A stretch of DNA of 64,000 nt from Catellatospora sichuanensis (GTDB lineage Bacteria > Actinomycetota > Actinomycetes > Mycobacteriales > Micromonosporaceae), in NCBI RefSeq assembly GCF_007483665.1, contig NZ_VIQO01000013.1, forward strand, positions 62,001-126,000. The letters are read 5' to 3'. Position numbers and translations under genes: made by a program. Below are positions 40,208 through 48,523 of this stretch, piece by piece. The notes under the pieces were generated by a model. It ran no database searches. It worked only from the letters and a program-made list of their open reading frames with translations, and was not told the DNA's origin. Position 1 is the stretch's first letter, and every line of letters starts with the position of its first letter.

Positions 40208-42988
40208 ATGAAGCACGCCATCCATGCGCAGCGGAGACGGCGGCTACTAGCCGCCGTCCCTGCGCTGGCTTTGGCCGCTGTCGGGCTGTACGCACCCACC
40301 GCGGCCACCGCCGCGAGCCCGACGGCCACGATCAGCCCCAGCGAGTTCTACATCAACTACGCCGAGCCCACGATCCAGCCGGACACCACGGGCAAGGAGA
40401 CCAAGGGCGCGGGCGGCGTCTACGGCGCGAAGGCCGACAAGACCCGTGCCTTCGACAAGAAGCACGCCGCCGGCAACCCGCTCACCTCGCACCAGCTCGC
40501 CAGGCTCGAAGCGAAGTCCATCAGGGAGCGCAAGAGCCCCCGCAAGATCAAGCAGGCGCCGACCACCCAGGTCGCCAAACTGCTGACGATGCTGGTCGAG
40601 TACAACCCGAACGCGAACGACGACTTCACCGGCACCATGGTCACGTCGTCGACCGAGGCGAACCGGACCTGCGTGCCGGGCACGATCCAGAACGGTCCGC
40701 TGCACAACGGCATCCCGAACCCGGCGACGATGTCCCACCTGGACAACAACTCCATGTGGGTCGCCGACTTCAACCAGGACCACTACAACAAGATGCTCTA
40801 CACCTCCACGGGCATCACGAAGCGGGTCCGCACCGACCTCAAGGGTCCGGACGGCAAAAAGGGCATCGACCTCACCGGTCTGACGATGCGCAACATGTAC
40901 CTGGAGATGTCGAAGGGTGCCTACACCGTCGCCGGTGAGGCGACGCCGTGGATCACCCTGCCGCACTCGGAGGGCTGGTACGCCGCGACGACCTGCTACC
41001 AGGGCGAGAGCGGCGAATGGCTGATGCCGGCCATCCAGTCGATGAACGGCCACCCGAACAACCCCGGGGGCCCGCAGAAGATGGCGACGGACGCGGTGGA
41101 CGCGCTCGCCGCGGCCCAGCCGAACTTCCCCTGGGCCGACTACGACATCGAGGACCAGGGCGACCGGGACGGCGACGGCAACTTCTACGAGCCGGACGGC
41201 GTCATCGACCACCTGGTGCTGGTGCACGCCGGTGAGGACAAGTCCGGCGGCGGCGGCGCACAGGGCACGTACGCCATCTGGGCGCACTCCTCGGCCGTGC
41301 CCAGTGGCTACACCATCCCCGGCACCAACCTGAAGATCTCGAACTACATCGTGCAGCCCGAGGACTCGGGCGTGGGCGTGTTCGCCCACGAGTACGGCCA
41401 CGACCTCGGCCTGCCGGACCTGTACGACACCTCGGGCGCCGGCGAGTCCGGCATCGACTTCTGGGACCTCATGTCCTCGGGCTCGCACTCCGGCCCGATC
41501 TTCCAGGCGATGCCGACGCACATGGGCATCTGGGACAAGTGGGTTCTCGGCTGGGCCGACCCGAAGGTGCTCGCCCCGGGTTCCGGCCTCACGAGCGTGA
41601 AGCTGGGCCAGACCTCCCGCACGCCGGTCGGTACCGAGGACGGCATCAAGATCGACCTGCCGCCGAAGACCATCACGCTGGCCAACCCGCACAGCGGCGC
41701 CAACATGCGGTACACGGGCGCGGACCAGGACTGGGCCGACATCAAGCTCACGCGTGAGGTCGCCGTGCCCAACGCGGCCGACGCCAAGTTCTGGATGTGG
41801 AACAACTACGTCATCGAGGCGGACTGGGACTACGGCTTCGTCGAGGTCTCGACCAACGGCGGCAGCACCTGGACCAACCTCAAGATCTACGACGAGGCCG
41901 GCAACCTGGTGTCCACGGACGACGGTTACGCCGACCCCAACGGCAACATGAACACGGCATTCAAGCTGAAGTACGGCCTGACCGGCGACAGCCACGGCTG
42001 GCGTCACGACTACGTCGACCTGTCCGGGTACGCCGGCAGCACGGTGCAGGTCCGCCTGCGCCTGGCCACCGACGCCGCCTTCCAGGAGCGCGGCTGGTTC
42101 GTCGACGACCTCTCGGTCACCGGCGGCGGCGCCACCACCTGGAGCGACGACGCTGAGAGCGGTGCCAACGGCTGGACCGCGACTGGCGGCACCTGGACGG
42201 ACACCACCGGCCCCGGCTGGCGCATCGACACCGGCACCTCTTCGAAGGCGCACTACTACCTGGCCGAGTGGCGCAACTTCGACGGGTTCGACAACGGCCT
42301 GAAGTACGCCTACGACAGCACCTACCTGCGTGACGGCGCATGGAAGGTCGAGAAGATCAAGTACAACGCGCCCGGCATGCTGTTGTGGTACCGCGACACC
42401 ACGTTCGGTAGCACCAACCACGTCACGGCGAACCTGACGGCGCTGCCGAGCGTGGGCGCCAAGGGCGGCCTGCTGCTGGTGGACTCGCACTTCGACCCGT
42501 TCCGCCGCACCGGCGTCGCGGCCACGAAGGACACGTCCACGCTGAAGAACCTGCAGGGCCGGCCGCAGTCGTCGAACGCGGCGTTCACGCTGAACCCGAC
42601 GTACCCGTTCAAGGAGTGCCTGGAGGTGCCCGCCGAGCCGTTCGTCGAGTACTGCACCTCCTTCAAGGCGCAGAAGGGCGTCGGTGCCTTCACCGACGCC
42701 AAGGGCTGGGTGCCGGGCCTGGAGCTGCGCGGCGAAAGCCTGTTCCACCGGGACGCCGACGCCAGCGTCGTCATCCCGTCGAAGGGCAACGCGCCGTACA
42801 CCACCCGGATCGTCAACCCCGACGGCACGCCCGCGACCGACGTCTACGGCACCGACCTCGGGTTCACCGTCCTCGGCACCGGTAACCCCGGTGACGCGGC
42901 AGTCGCCAACGGCGTCAAGCTGACCCTCCTGTGGGCGCCGCACGACAACGCGTACGCCTACGTGCTGGTCACGCCGGCGAACGGCTGA
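40208..42988 (+). CDS. Secreted M6-family zinc metalloprotease (immune inhibitor A type), copy 2
   Basis: 926-residue close paralog of the gene at 36991. Signal peptide RRRRLLAAVPALALAAVGLY, zinc motif FAHEYGHDLGLPDLYD with the first His at residue 394, and the same Asp-rich DRDGDGNFYEPD segment. The mature proteins differ at scattered positions, mainly in the N-terminal half and near residues 470-500. By contrast a 369-bp stretch (42244-42612) is identical in DNA to 39021-39389. ATG 40208 has GGAG 6 nt upstream; the frame's earlier start at 40007 would run through the leader dyad and is rejected. Both proteases carry similar leaders, so they are probably co-regulated but separately transcribed. 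Confidence 0.93.
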   Translation: MKHAIHAQRRRRLLAAVPALALAAVGLYAPTAATAASPTATISPSEFYINYAEPTIQPDTTGKETKGAGGVYGAKADKTRAFDKKHAAGNPLTSHQLARLEAKSIRERKSPRKIKQAPTTQVAKLLTMLVEYNPNANDDFTGTMVTSSTEANRTCVPGTIQNGPLHNGIPNPATMSHLDNNSMWVADFNQDHYNKMLYTSTGITKRVRTDLKGPDGKKGIDLTGLTMRNMYLEMSKGAYTVAGEATPWITLPHSEGWYAATTCYQGESGEWLMPAIQSMNGHPNNPGGPQKMATDAVDALAAAQPNFPWADYDIEDQGDRDGDGNFYEPDGVIDHLVLVHAGEDKSGGGGAQGTYAIWAHSSAVPSGYTIPGTNLKISNYIVQPEDSGVGVFAHEYGHDLGLPDLYDTSGAGESGIDFWDLMSSGSHSGPIFQAMPTHMGIWDKWVLGWADPKVLAPGSGLTSVKLGQTSRTPVGTEDGIKIDLPPKTITLANPHSGANMRYTGADQDWADIKLTREVAVPNAADAKFWMWNNYVIEADWDYGFVEVSTNGGSTWTNLKIYDEAGNLVSTDDGYADPNGNMNTAFKLKYGLTGDSHGWRHDYVDLSGYAGSTVQVRLRLATDAAFQERGWFVDDLSVTGGGATTWSDDAESGANGWTATGGTWTDTTGPGWRIDTGTSSKAHYYLAEWRNFDGFDNGLKYAYDSTYLRDGAWKVEKIKYNAPGMLLWYRDTTFGSTNHVTANLTALPSVGAKGGLLLVDSHFDPFRRTGVAATKDTSTLKNLQGRPQSSNAAFTLNPTYPFKECLEVPAEPFVEYCTSFKAQKGVGAFTDAKGWVPGLELRGESLFHRDADASVVIPSKGNAPYTTRIVNPDGTPATDVYGTDLGFTVLGTGNPGDAAVANGVKLTLLWAPHDNAYAYVLVTPANG
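42244..42612 (+). repeat. 369-bp exact direct repeat, copy in metalloprotease 2
   Basis: Partner of 39021-39389. The encoded segment begins KAHYYLAEWRNFDGFDNGLK and ends near NPTYPFK in this copy. Confidence 0.88.
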
Positions 42989-43012
42989 TCCGACAGCACT
43001 GATCCGAAAAGA

Positions 43013-43045
43013 GGGGGGCCACCGGCATCGCGCCGGTGGCCCCCC
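43013..43045. terminator. Bidirectional terminator hairpin between metalloprotease 2 and haloperoxidase
   Basis: Perfect 14-bp stem GGGGGGCCACCGGC (43013-43026) and GCCGGTGGCCCCCC (43032-43045), 5-nt loop. It lies between convergent genes: 24 bp past one stop, 11 bp past the other. Confidence 0.85.
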
Positions 43046-43056
43046 TTCGTCACGCG

Positions 43057-44568
43057 TCAGCGCACGTAGAGCGCCGCCGTCTCATTCGAGTACTCGACGC
43101 ACTTGTACTCCTCGTACGAGCCCCCCTGGACGAGGGCGGTGCCGGCGCCGTGGCAGGCGGGGCTGTCGGGGTAGACGCCGCCGTACTGCTGCCACTGGGT
43201 GAGCTCGTGACCGACGACGTGGGTCGCCACACCGTCACCGGCCGCCAGGCCGTAGTCGGCGTCGAACCGGTAGTGCACGCCCAGATAGATCCGGCTGAGC
43301 GCGTTCTCGGTCGCGGCCGCCGAGATGCTGGTGAAGGTGCGGGTCACGCCCACGGCGTGCGGATCCTCCGTGGTGGCGGTCCAGGTCACCGCATCGGTGC
43401 CGAGGTACGCCTTCATGACTCCCGCCCAGGCGGCGGCGAACGTGGCATGCCCCGAGATGTACGCCGGGAACGGCGGGCTGAAGTTCACCCCGCTGGTGTT
43501 CGCGGACAGCGGCTTCCAGGTCGGGTCCGCCACGGTCGCGGCGTTGCCGTCGGTGTCGGCCAGCCGCACTGCGGACTCCGGTCGCCACAGGTCGATGGCG
43601 GTGCGGTATTTCGCGTCCCACGAGGCGATGCCCGCGTCGGCCATCGCGATCGCCACCAGGGCGAAGAGCCGGACGTTCGACGTGGTCGACAGGCCGCGCA
43701 GCTGCGAGAGGATCGCGGTGTGGGCGAACAGCTGGCCCGGCGGCTTGTAGGTGCCGTCGAGGTCGTTGGCCCAGAACCACGCCAGCTGGGTCTGATCCGC
43801 GGTCCGCGTGGTGGAGGTCGCCGAACCGAAGCTCTTGATCTCGTTGACCTGTGCGGCGTATCCGGAGCTGGCCAGCAGGCTCGCGTAGTTCGCGTAGCCC
43901 AGCGGCAGCTGCGGCCGGAACTGTGTGCCGGACGTCATGCTGAACGGCGTGACACCGCCCCAGTTGGGTGTCGCGGCGGAGCCGGAGCCGGTGTTGCGCC
44001 ACGCTCCCGGCACGGTGCCCTCGACATACGGCGGGGTGTTGGTGGAACCGTCAGCGGCTCGCGCCGAGTTCATCGCGTTTCCGGCCGTCTGGCCGATGTA
44101 GATGGCCTCCTTCTGGTTGCCGGTCGTGCCCACACCCTCCTGCGCCGTGGCCAGATCCGCGTCGAAGTCGACGGTCGGGTAGAGGCTGCGGAGCACGGTC
44201 ACGGCGGCGTAGTCGATGGCCGTGTTCATGACGGGCGCGTTGGCCCCGGCGTTCTTCACCGTCGTGACGTTGACCAGGTACTTCTTGCCGATGCAGGTGT
44301 CGATGACAGGATTCGCCGTGGTCCCCACCCGGCACTTGGCGGAGTTGGCGGCGTCGTACATGGCGGCGTGCATCATCGCCCCGGCACGAGCCAGCGGTCC
44401 CGGCGCGCCGCCCATGCGGTAGATGCGCAGGAGCACGCCGTTCCAGTAGAGCGTGTGATCGGCGGGTGCCACGGCGTGTGCCGCCCCCGCCGGAATGACA
44501 GCGGCTCCCACCGCTGCGACGACCAGTGTCAGGGCGCCAAGCAGCGCCCGGCTTCTCAGCCGAGTCAA
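43057..44568 (-). CDS. Secreted vanadium-dependent haloperoxidase family protein (PAP2-like)
   Basis: 503-residue exported protein of the vanadium haloperoxidase/acid phosphatase superfamily. The vanadate/phosphate-binding pattern is present: Lys and Arg in KYRTAIDLWRPESAVR, the PSGH-like segment FPAYISGHATFAAAW, and Arg plus catalytic His (about 432) in LSRIYLGVHYRFDADYG. Whether it oxidises halides or acts as a phosphatase cannot be read from sequence. The signal peptide is RSRALLGALTLVVAAVGAAV with cleavage near GAAHA. The start is TTG 44568, 6 nt after GGGAGG; no ATG/GTG nearby gives a signal peptide. A C-terminal extension contains a likely disulfide (PACHGAG, YKCVEYS). The promoter region has three adjacent palindromes and an 11-bp-spaced direct repeat. 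Confidence 0.86.
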   Translation of the reverse strand: MTRLRSRALLGALTLVVAAVGAAVIPAGAAHAVAPADHTLYWNGVLLRIYRMGGAPGPLARAGAMMHAAMYDAANSAKCRVGTTANPVIDTCIGKKYLVNVTTVKNAGANAPVMNTAIDYAAVTVLRSLYPTVDFDADLATAQEGVGTTGNQKEAIYIGQTAGNAMNSARAADGSTNTPPYVEGTVPGAWRNTGSGSAATPNWGGVTPFSMTSGTQFRPQLPLGYANYASLLASSGYAAQVNEIKSFGSATSTTRTADQTQLAWFWANDLDGTYKPPGQLFAHTAILSQLRGLSTTSNVRLFALVAIAMADAGIASWDAKYRTAIDLWRPESAVRLADTDGNAATVADPTWKPLSANTSGVNFSPPFPAYISGHATFAAAWAGVMKAYLGTDAVTWTATTEDPHAVGVTRTFTSISAAATENALSRIYLGVHYRFDADYGLAAGDGVATHVVGHELTQWQQYGGVYPDSPACHGAGTALVQGGSYEEYKCVEYSNETAALYVR

Positions 44569-44592
44569 GTCGTTCCTCCCCCGTGTATGTAC

Positions 44593-44635
44593 CCCATCAC
44601 GATGGGACACATTTGACTGTGTCCATACGATATGG
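44593..44635 (-). promoter_or_regulatory. Three abutting palindromes in the haloperoxidase leader
   Basis: On the plus strand: CCCATC-AC-GATGGG (44593-44606), GGACACA-TTTGAC-TGTGTCC (44605-44624) and CCATA-CGA-TATGG (44623-44635). Each is perfect and they share end bases. They start 25 bp upstream of the TTG start. Operators or RNA structures. Confidence 0.55.
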
Positions 44636-44662
44636 AGCAGGTCGGGGGTCCTCAGGCCCGTT

Positions 44663-44681
44663 CGATAACGTCTCGATAACG
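44663..44681 (-). promoter_or_regulatory. Direct repeat CGATAACG-N3-CGATAACG upstream of the haloperoxidase
   Basis: CGATAACG at 44663-44670 and 44674-44681, 11-bp period (one helical turn), 95-113 bp upstream of the haloperoxidase start. Such spacing is typical of OmpR/PhoB- or SARP-type winged-helix dimers. Confidence 0.45.
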
Positions 44682-44726
44682 AGATCATCGGCGGGGGAGC
44701 GGCGCCGAAGCTCCCGCAAGTCCACA

Positions 44727-45833
44727 TCAGAGGGAATAAGTCATGCCTTCTCCCCCCGTACACGGTGGTCCAGGTACGAGACGGATGAACCGCTCATCCA
44801 AATCCATGAGCACGGTCCAGATCGTCGCCGAGCGGTCCTCGATCGCATCGCGCTCATCGGCGTGACGACAGATGGAGACCGGATGGCTGTGGTGATCCTG
44901 CAGCACCGCCCGCAGGTCGGCCGACGTCAGCGGCTTGCGGACCGTGTCCAGCAGCCGGCGTGCCCGCGCCGAGCGGAACAGCGACGAGCCGCCCCAGTCC
45001 TTGATGGTGTCGTACACCGGCAGCGCCGTCTCGAAGTGGTTCGCGTGCACCAGCACCCCGTCCACCGGGTGCAGCCAGCCCGCGTCGCCGGGCACCAGCT
45101 CCAGGTCGATCAGCTCGCCGCCGGCCGGATCCGCCTGGCCGATCAGCAGGTTGATCGAGGCCGAACGCGGTACACGCATCGCGTTGCGGATCGCCCAGGA
45201 CAGCGAGTCCGCCTCCAGCACCGAGCGCAGCAGCACGTGGTACGGCACGCCGCCGGGCCGGCCGTCGCGGTCGCAGCCGAGCAGGTTGACGCAGACCCCC
45301 ACCCCGGCGGAGTTGAGACCGGACTTGGCGAGCATGCCCGCCTCCGTCAACGTCAGCACCTCGTGGCCGCGTTCGTCCCGGGTGATCAGCAGGACGTTGT
45401 AGTCCCGGTGATCGGGGTGCCAGTCCCAGTTCTGCGCGAGCAGGGTGCGCCCGCCGTCGCTGCGCGGACCGAGCACGCCCAGGCTGGTGCACTCGCCCCG
45501 GTCGCCGGAGTCGCCGGGTGAGCCGCAGGCGGGCGTGCCGTAGAGCAGCTCGGAGCGGGCGTTGATCGCGTAGATCAGCTCAGGTGCGACGGACGCGCCC
45601 CGGGCGACGCCGTCGAGCATCGCCGCCAGGCGGGGCAGGTGGGTCAGCGTCGTCTCGCGGAAGGCCGCGCCCCGCTCGATCACCGCCGCCCGGTCGAGTC
45701 CGGCGGCGCGGGTGAACCGGCCCAGATAGGCGGTCACGTTGAGATTGATCAGATCGGCGGCGGCACGGCCGTACGCCGTACCCATCTCCTCGGGGGTGCC
45801 GCTCACGTCGACCACGGTCAGGGGGGTGTTCAT
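44727..45833 (-). CDS. C45 family peptidase / acyl-CoA:6-aminopenicillanate acyltransferase-like protein
   Basis: 368-residue Ntn-hydrolase of the C45 (penicillin acyltransferase-like) group. These proteins self-cleave before a Cys that becomes the nucleophile; the candidate is the Cys in RGECTSLGVLGP (about residue 115). The following AQNWDWHPDHRDYNVLL and AGMLAKSGLNSAGVGVCVN are the typical strands after the nucleophile. The N-terminus (GTPEEMGTAYGRAAADLINL) also fits. No signal peptide is seen. In bacteria the natural substrates are mostly unknown, so penicillin acylation should not be assumed. ATG 45833; divergent from nhaA with 117 bp between. Confidence 0.83.
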   Translation of the reverse strand: MNTPLTVVDVSGTPEEMGTAYGRAAADLINLNVTAYLGRFTRAAGLDRAAVIERGAAFRETTLTHLPRLAAMLDGVARGASVAPELIYAINARSELLYGTPACGSPGDSGDRGECTSLGVLGPRSDGGRTLLAQNWDWHPDHRDYNVLLITRDERGHEVLTLTEAGMLAKSGLNSAGVGVCVNLLGCDRDGRPGGVPYHVLLRSVLEADSLSWAIRNAMRVPRSASINLLIGQADPAGGELIDLELVPGDAGWLHPVDGVLVHANHFETALPVYDTIKDWGGSSLFRSARARRLLDTVRKPLTSADLRAVLQDHHSHPVSICRHADERDAIEDRSATIWTVLMDLDERFIRLVPGPPCTGGEGMTYSL

Positions 45834-45950
45834 GCCCGGCCACTCTGCCGCACCCACCGCTCGGCGCGCCAGCGGGTAAACCCGGCGATCAGGGCTGCTT
45901 CGCGGCGAACCGCCCGGTACACGCCCGATGGGAACCGTAGTATCCGGATC

Positions 45951-47198
45951 ATGGGAGACAGCCGGACCCGGCCGAAGTCCAGCCCGCGCCAGAAGCGGAT
46001 GCAGCGCCGTCGTGCCCAGGCCGCCCGCAGCGCCGCCGCCGAGGTGGTGCGCTTCCTGCGTACGGAGCAGATCGGCGGCCTGGTGCTGCTCGGCGCCACC
46101 GCGCTGGCACTGATCATCGCCAACTCGCCGCTGGCCGACGCGTATCAGCGGCTCAGCGCGTACACCTTCGGGCCGCAGTCGCTGCACCTCAACCTGTCGG
46201 TGGCACAGTGGGCCCAGGACGGCCTGCTCACCGTGTTCTTCGTGGTCGCCGGGCTGGAACTCAAACGCGAGCTGGTCGTCGGCGAACTGCGCAGCCCGCG
46301 CCAGGCCGCGCTGCCCATCGCCGGCGCGATCGGCGGCATGGTCGTCCCGGCTCTGCTCTGCTTCCTCATCGCGTTCGGCGCACCCGGCGGGTCCGACGCG
46401 TGGGCCGTCCCGGTCGCCACCGACATCGCCTTCGCCCTCGCCGTGCTCGCCATCTGCGCCCGCGACCTGCCCCCCAGTCTGCGGGTCTTCCTGCTGTCCC
46501 TGGCGATCGTCGACGACCTCGGCGCCATCCTGCTGATCGCGCTGGTCTTCACCGCGCACGTGGCGTTCCTGCCGCTGCTCGGCGCAGCCGCCGTGCTGGT
46601 GGTGTACGGCCTGCTCCAGCAGTTCCGCTTCCGCGGCTGGTGGCTCTACGTGCCGCTGGCGCTGGCCGCCTGGGCACTGGTGCACGCCTCCGGGGTGCAC
46701 GCCACCATCGCGGGTGTCGCCATCGGCCTGCTCACCCGGGTCAAGCACGATCCCGGCGAGCACGAGTCCCCCGCCGAGGCGCTGGAGCACCGGATCCAGC
46801 CGATCTCGGCCGGGATCTGCGTGCCGCTGTTCGCGTTCTTCTCCGCGGGCATCGCCATCAGCGCCGGTGCGCTCGGCGCGATCTTCGCCGACCGGGCTTC
46901 GCTCGGCGTGCTGCTCGGCCTCGTCGTCGGCAAGACGGTCGGCGTGCTGCTCGGGGCGGTCGTGGCGGTGCGGTCGAAGCTGGCCGAGCTGCCCGAGGCG
47001 CTGGAATGGCGCGACCTGGTCGCGGTCGCGGTGGTCACCGGATGCGGCTTCACGGTCAGCCTGCTCATCGCGGAGCTGGCCTTCGACTACGGAGAGCAAC
47101 AGGCCCGGATCAAGGGCGCGGTGCTGCTCGGCTCCTTGATCGCATCGCTGCTGGCCGCGGCCCTGCTGCGCAGACAGGTCCGCGTACGCACACGCTAG
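45951..47198 (+). CDS. nhaA: Na+/H+ antiporter NhaA
   Basis: 415-residue inner-membrane antiporter exchanging external protons for internal sodium. About 11-12 membrane segments. Key residues match E. coli NhaA: Asp in ATDIAFALAVLAICARDLP, the Asp pair in LAIVDDLGAILLIAL, and the unwound-helix region GCGFTVSLLIAELAF. The N-terminal ~35 residues are basic (RQKRMQRRRAQAARS). ATG 45951 is preceded by TAGTAT (45938-45943) at 7 nt with no Shine-Dalgarno, so transcription probably starts at the start codon. It is followed 9 bp later by the alpha/beta-hydrolase gene. Confidence 0.95.
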   Translation: MGDSRTRPKSSPRQKRMQRRRAQAARSAAAEVVRFLRTEQIGGLVLLGATALALIIANSPLADAYQRLSAYTFGPQSLHLNLSVAQWAQDGLLTVFFVVAGLELKRELVVGELRSPRQAALPIAGAIGGMVVPALLCFLIAFGAPGGSDAWAVPVATDIAFALAVLAICARDLPPSLRVFLLSLAIVDDLGAILLIALVFTAHVAFLPLLGAAAVLVVYGLLQQFRFRGWWLYVPLALAAWALVHASGVHATIAGVAIGLLTRVKHDPGEHESPAEALEHRIQPISAGICVPLFAFFSAGIAISAGALGAIFADRASLGVLLGLVVGKTVGVLLGAVVAVRSKLAELPEALEWRDLVAVAVVTGCGFTVSLLIAELAFDYGEQQARIKGAVLLGSLIASLLAAALLRRQVRVRTR

Positions 47199-47207
47199 CC
47201 TGCAGTC

Positions 47208-48137
47208 ATGAGTGAACGCGCCGGGAACACGTCCGTGGACGAGTCGTGCGTCCTGGACGAGGGTCCGTGGACACACCGGTTCGTCAACGCCAACGGCAGT
47301 CGGTTCCACGTCGTGGAGCAGGGCACCGGGCCGCTGGTGGTGCTCCTGCACGGCTTCCCCGAGTTCTGGTGGGCGTGGCACCGGCAGCTGCCCCTGCTCG
47401 CGGACGCGGGCCTGCGGGCGGTGGCGGTCGATCTGCGCGGTTACGGCGCGACCGACAAGCCCCCGCGGGGGTACGACGGATTCACCCTCGCCGCCGACGT
47501 GGTGGGCCTGATCCGTGCGCTCGGCGAGCGCAACGCCACGGTCGTGGGCGCGGGTGCCGGCGGCCTGATCGGCTGGTCCGCGGCGGCGCTGCACCCGCGG
47601 CTGGTGAACCGGCTGGTGGTGCTCGGCGCGGCGCACCCGCTGCGGCTGCGCTCGGCGCTGGTCGCCAACGCCGCGCAGCGCCGGGCCGGCCGCGACCTGC
47701 TGCGCTTCCAGCTGCCCCGGTACGAGCACGTGCTGACCCGGGACGACGCCGCGCTCGCCGGCGGGCTGATGCGGGCCTGGTCGTCACCGGCGTTCCGGCA
47801 GACCGCCGACTACGCCGACTACGAGCACCGGTACCGCGAGGCCATCCGCATCCCGCAGGCCGCGTTCTGCGCGATGGAGGCGTACCGCTGGGCGTTCCGG
47901 TCCACGCTGCGCCTGCACGGTTACCGCTTCCTGCGCGCGATCCGCCAGCCGATCATCTCGCCCACCCTGCAGTTGCAGGGCGCCCTCGATCCGATCACCC
48001 TGCCCGCCACCGCCCAGGGCTCCGGCCGCTACGTGCTCGCCGACTACGAATGGCGGCTGCTCGAGGACACCGGCCACTTTCCCCACCTCGAACGCCCCGA
48101 CCTGGTCGCCGGCGAGATCATCCGCTGGACCAAATGA
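47208..48137 (+). CDS. Alpha/beta-hydrolase, epoxide hydrolase-like
   Basis: 309-residue alpha/beta-hydrolase, positionally like Rv3670 (EphE). The oxyanion HGFPEFWWAWHRQLP is the epoxide-hydrolase type HGxP motif. The usual nucleophile elbow G-x-D-x-G is here VVGAGAGGLIGWSAA, so the nucleophilic Asp appears replaced by Ala, which is a real oddity. The C-terminal catalytic His is in LLEDTGHFPHLERPDLV, and the acid may be Asp in LQGALDPITLP. Without the nucleophile it may not be an active epoxide hydrolase. ATG 47208 is preceded by TAGCCT plus 6 nt (47196-47201) and could have its own leaderless message besides being read from nhaA. Confidence 0.85.
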   Translation: MSERAGNTSVDESCVLDEGPWTHRFVNANGSRFHVVEQGTGPLVVLLHGFPEFWWAWHRQLPLLADAGLRAVAVDLRGYGATDKPPRGYDGFTLAADVVGLIRALGERNATVVGAGAGGLIGWSAAALHPRLVNRLVVLGAAHPLRLRSALVANAAQRRAGRDLLRFQLPRYEHVLTRDDAALAGGLMRAWSSPAFRQTADYADYEHRYREAIRIPQAAFCAMEAYRWAFRSTLRLHGYRFLRAIRQPIISPTLQLQGALDPITLPATAQGSGRYVLADYEWRLLEDTGHFPHLERPDLVAGEIIRWTK

Positions 48138-48155
48138 CCCGCCCGGCGGGACGGG

Positions 48156-48518
48156 TCAGAGGCGGGATTCGCGGAGGTCGGTGACCTCCTGCTTCGGGGC
48201 CCAGCCCTGATAGACGCCGTAGTCGAACTCCTCGAGGCCGAGTTCGGCGGCGACGGGGGCCTTGCCACCGGTGTACTCGACGCGCAGCCACGCCTCGTGC
48301 TCGGCGAGCACGATGAAGGGCTGGCCGCGCCAGTTGCAGACGCTGCGCACGTACGCCAGGTCGTCGACCTCGGCCGCGGGCACCACCCGCACATGCCGGC
48401 CGGGCCGGACCTCCTCGAAGCCCTCAGCGGGCTCCGGACGGTAGAGGCGCACGGTGTCGCCGTCGGGGCTGGCCTCGTACTCGCGACCCAGGTAGCGGGC
48501 GATGTAGCCGTCGCGCAT
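48156..48518 (-). CDS. Unknown protein, last gene of the SseB-ESX unit
   Basis: 120-residue soluble protein that I do not recognise. It opens MRDGYIARYLGREYEASPDG and has the sequences VRVVPAAEVDDLAYVRSVCN and VEYTGGKAPVAAELGLEEFD. It has a compact beta-rich look, with no signal peptide or membrane segment. ATG 48518 is chosen because GAGGAG lies 8 nt upstream; GTG 48527 would overlap the SseB-like gene stop by 4 nt. It is translationally coupled to the SseB-like gene and convergent with the hydrolase gene, so a role beside type VII secretion (an adaptor or immunity-like function) is only a guess. Confidence 0.6.
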   Translation of the reverse strand: MRDGYIARYLGREYEASPDGDTVRLYRPEPAEGFEEVRPGRHVRVVPAAEVDDLAYVRSVCNWRGQPFIVLAEHEAWLRVEYTGGKAPVAAELGLEEFDYGVYQGWAPKQEVTDLRESRL

Positions 48519-48523
48519 GCGCA

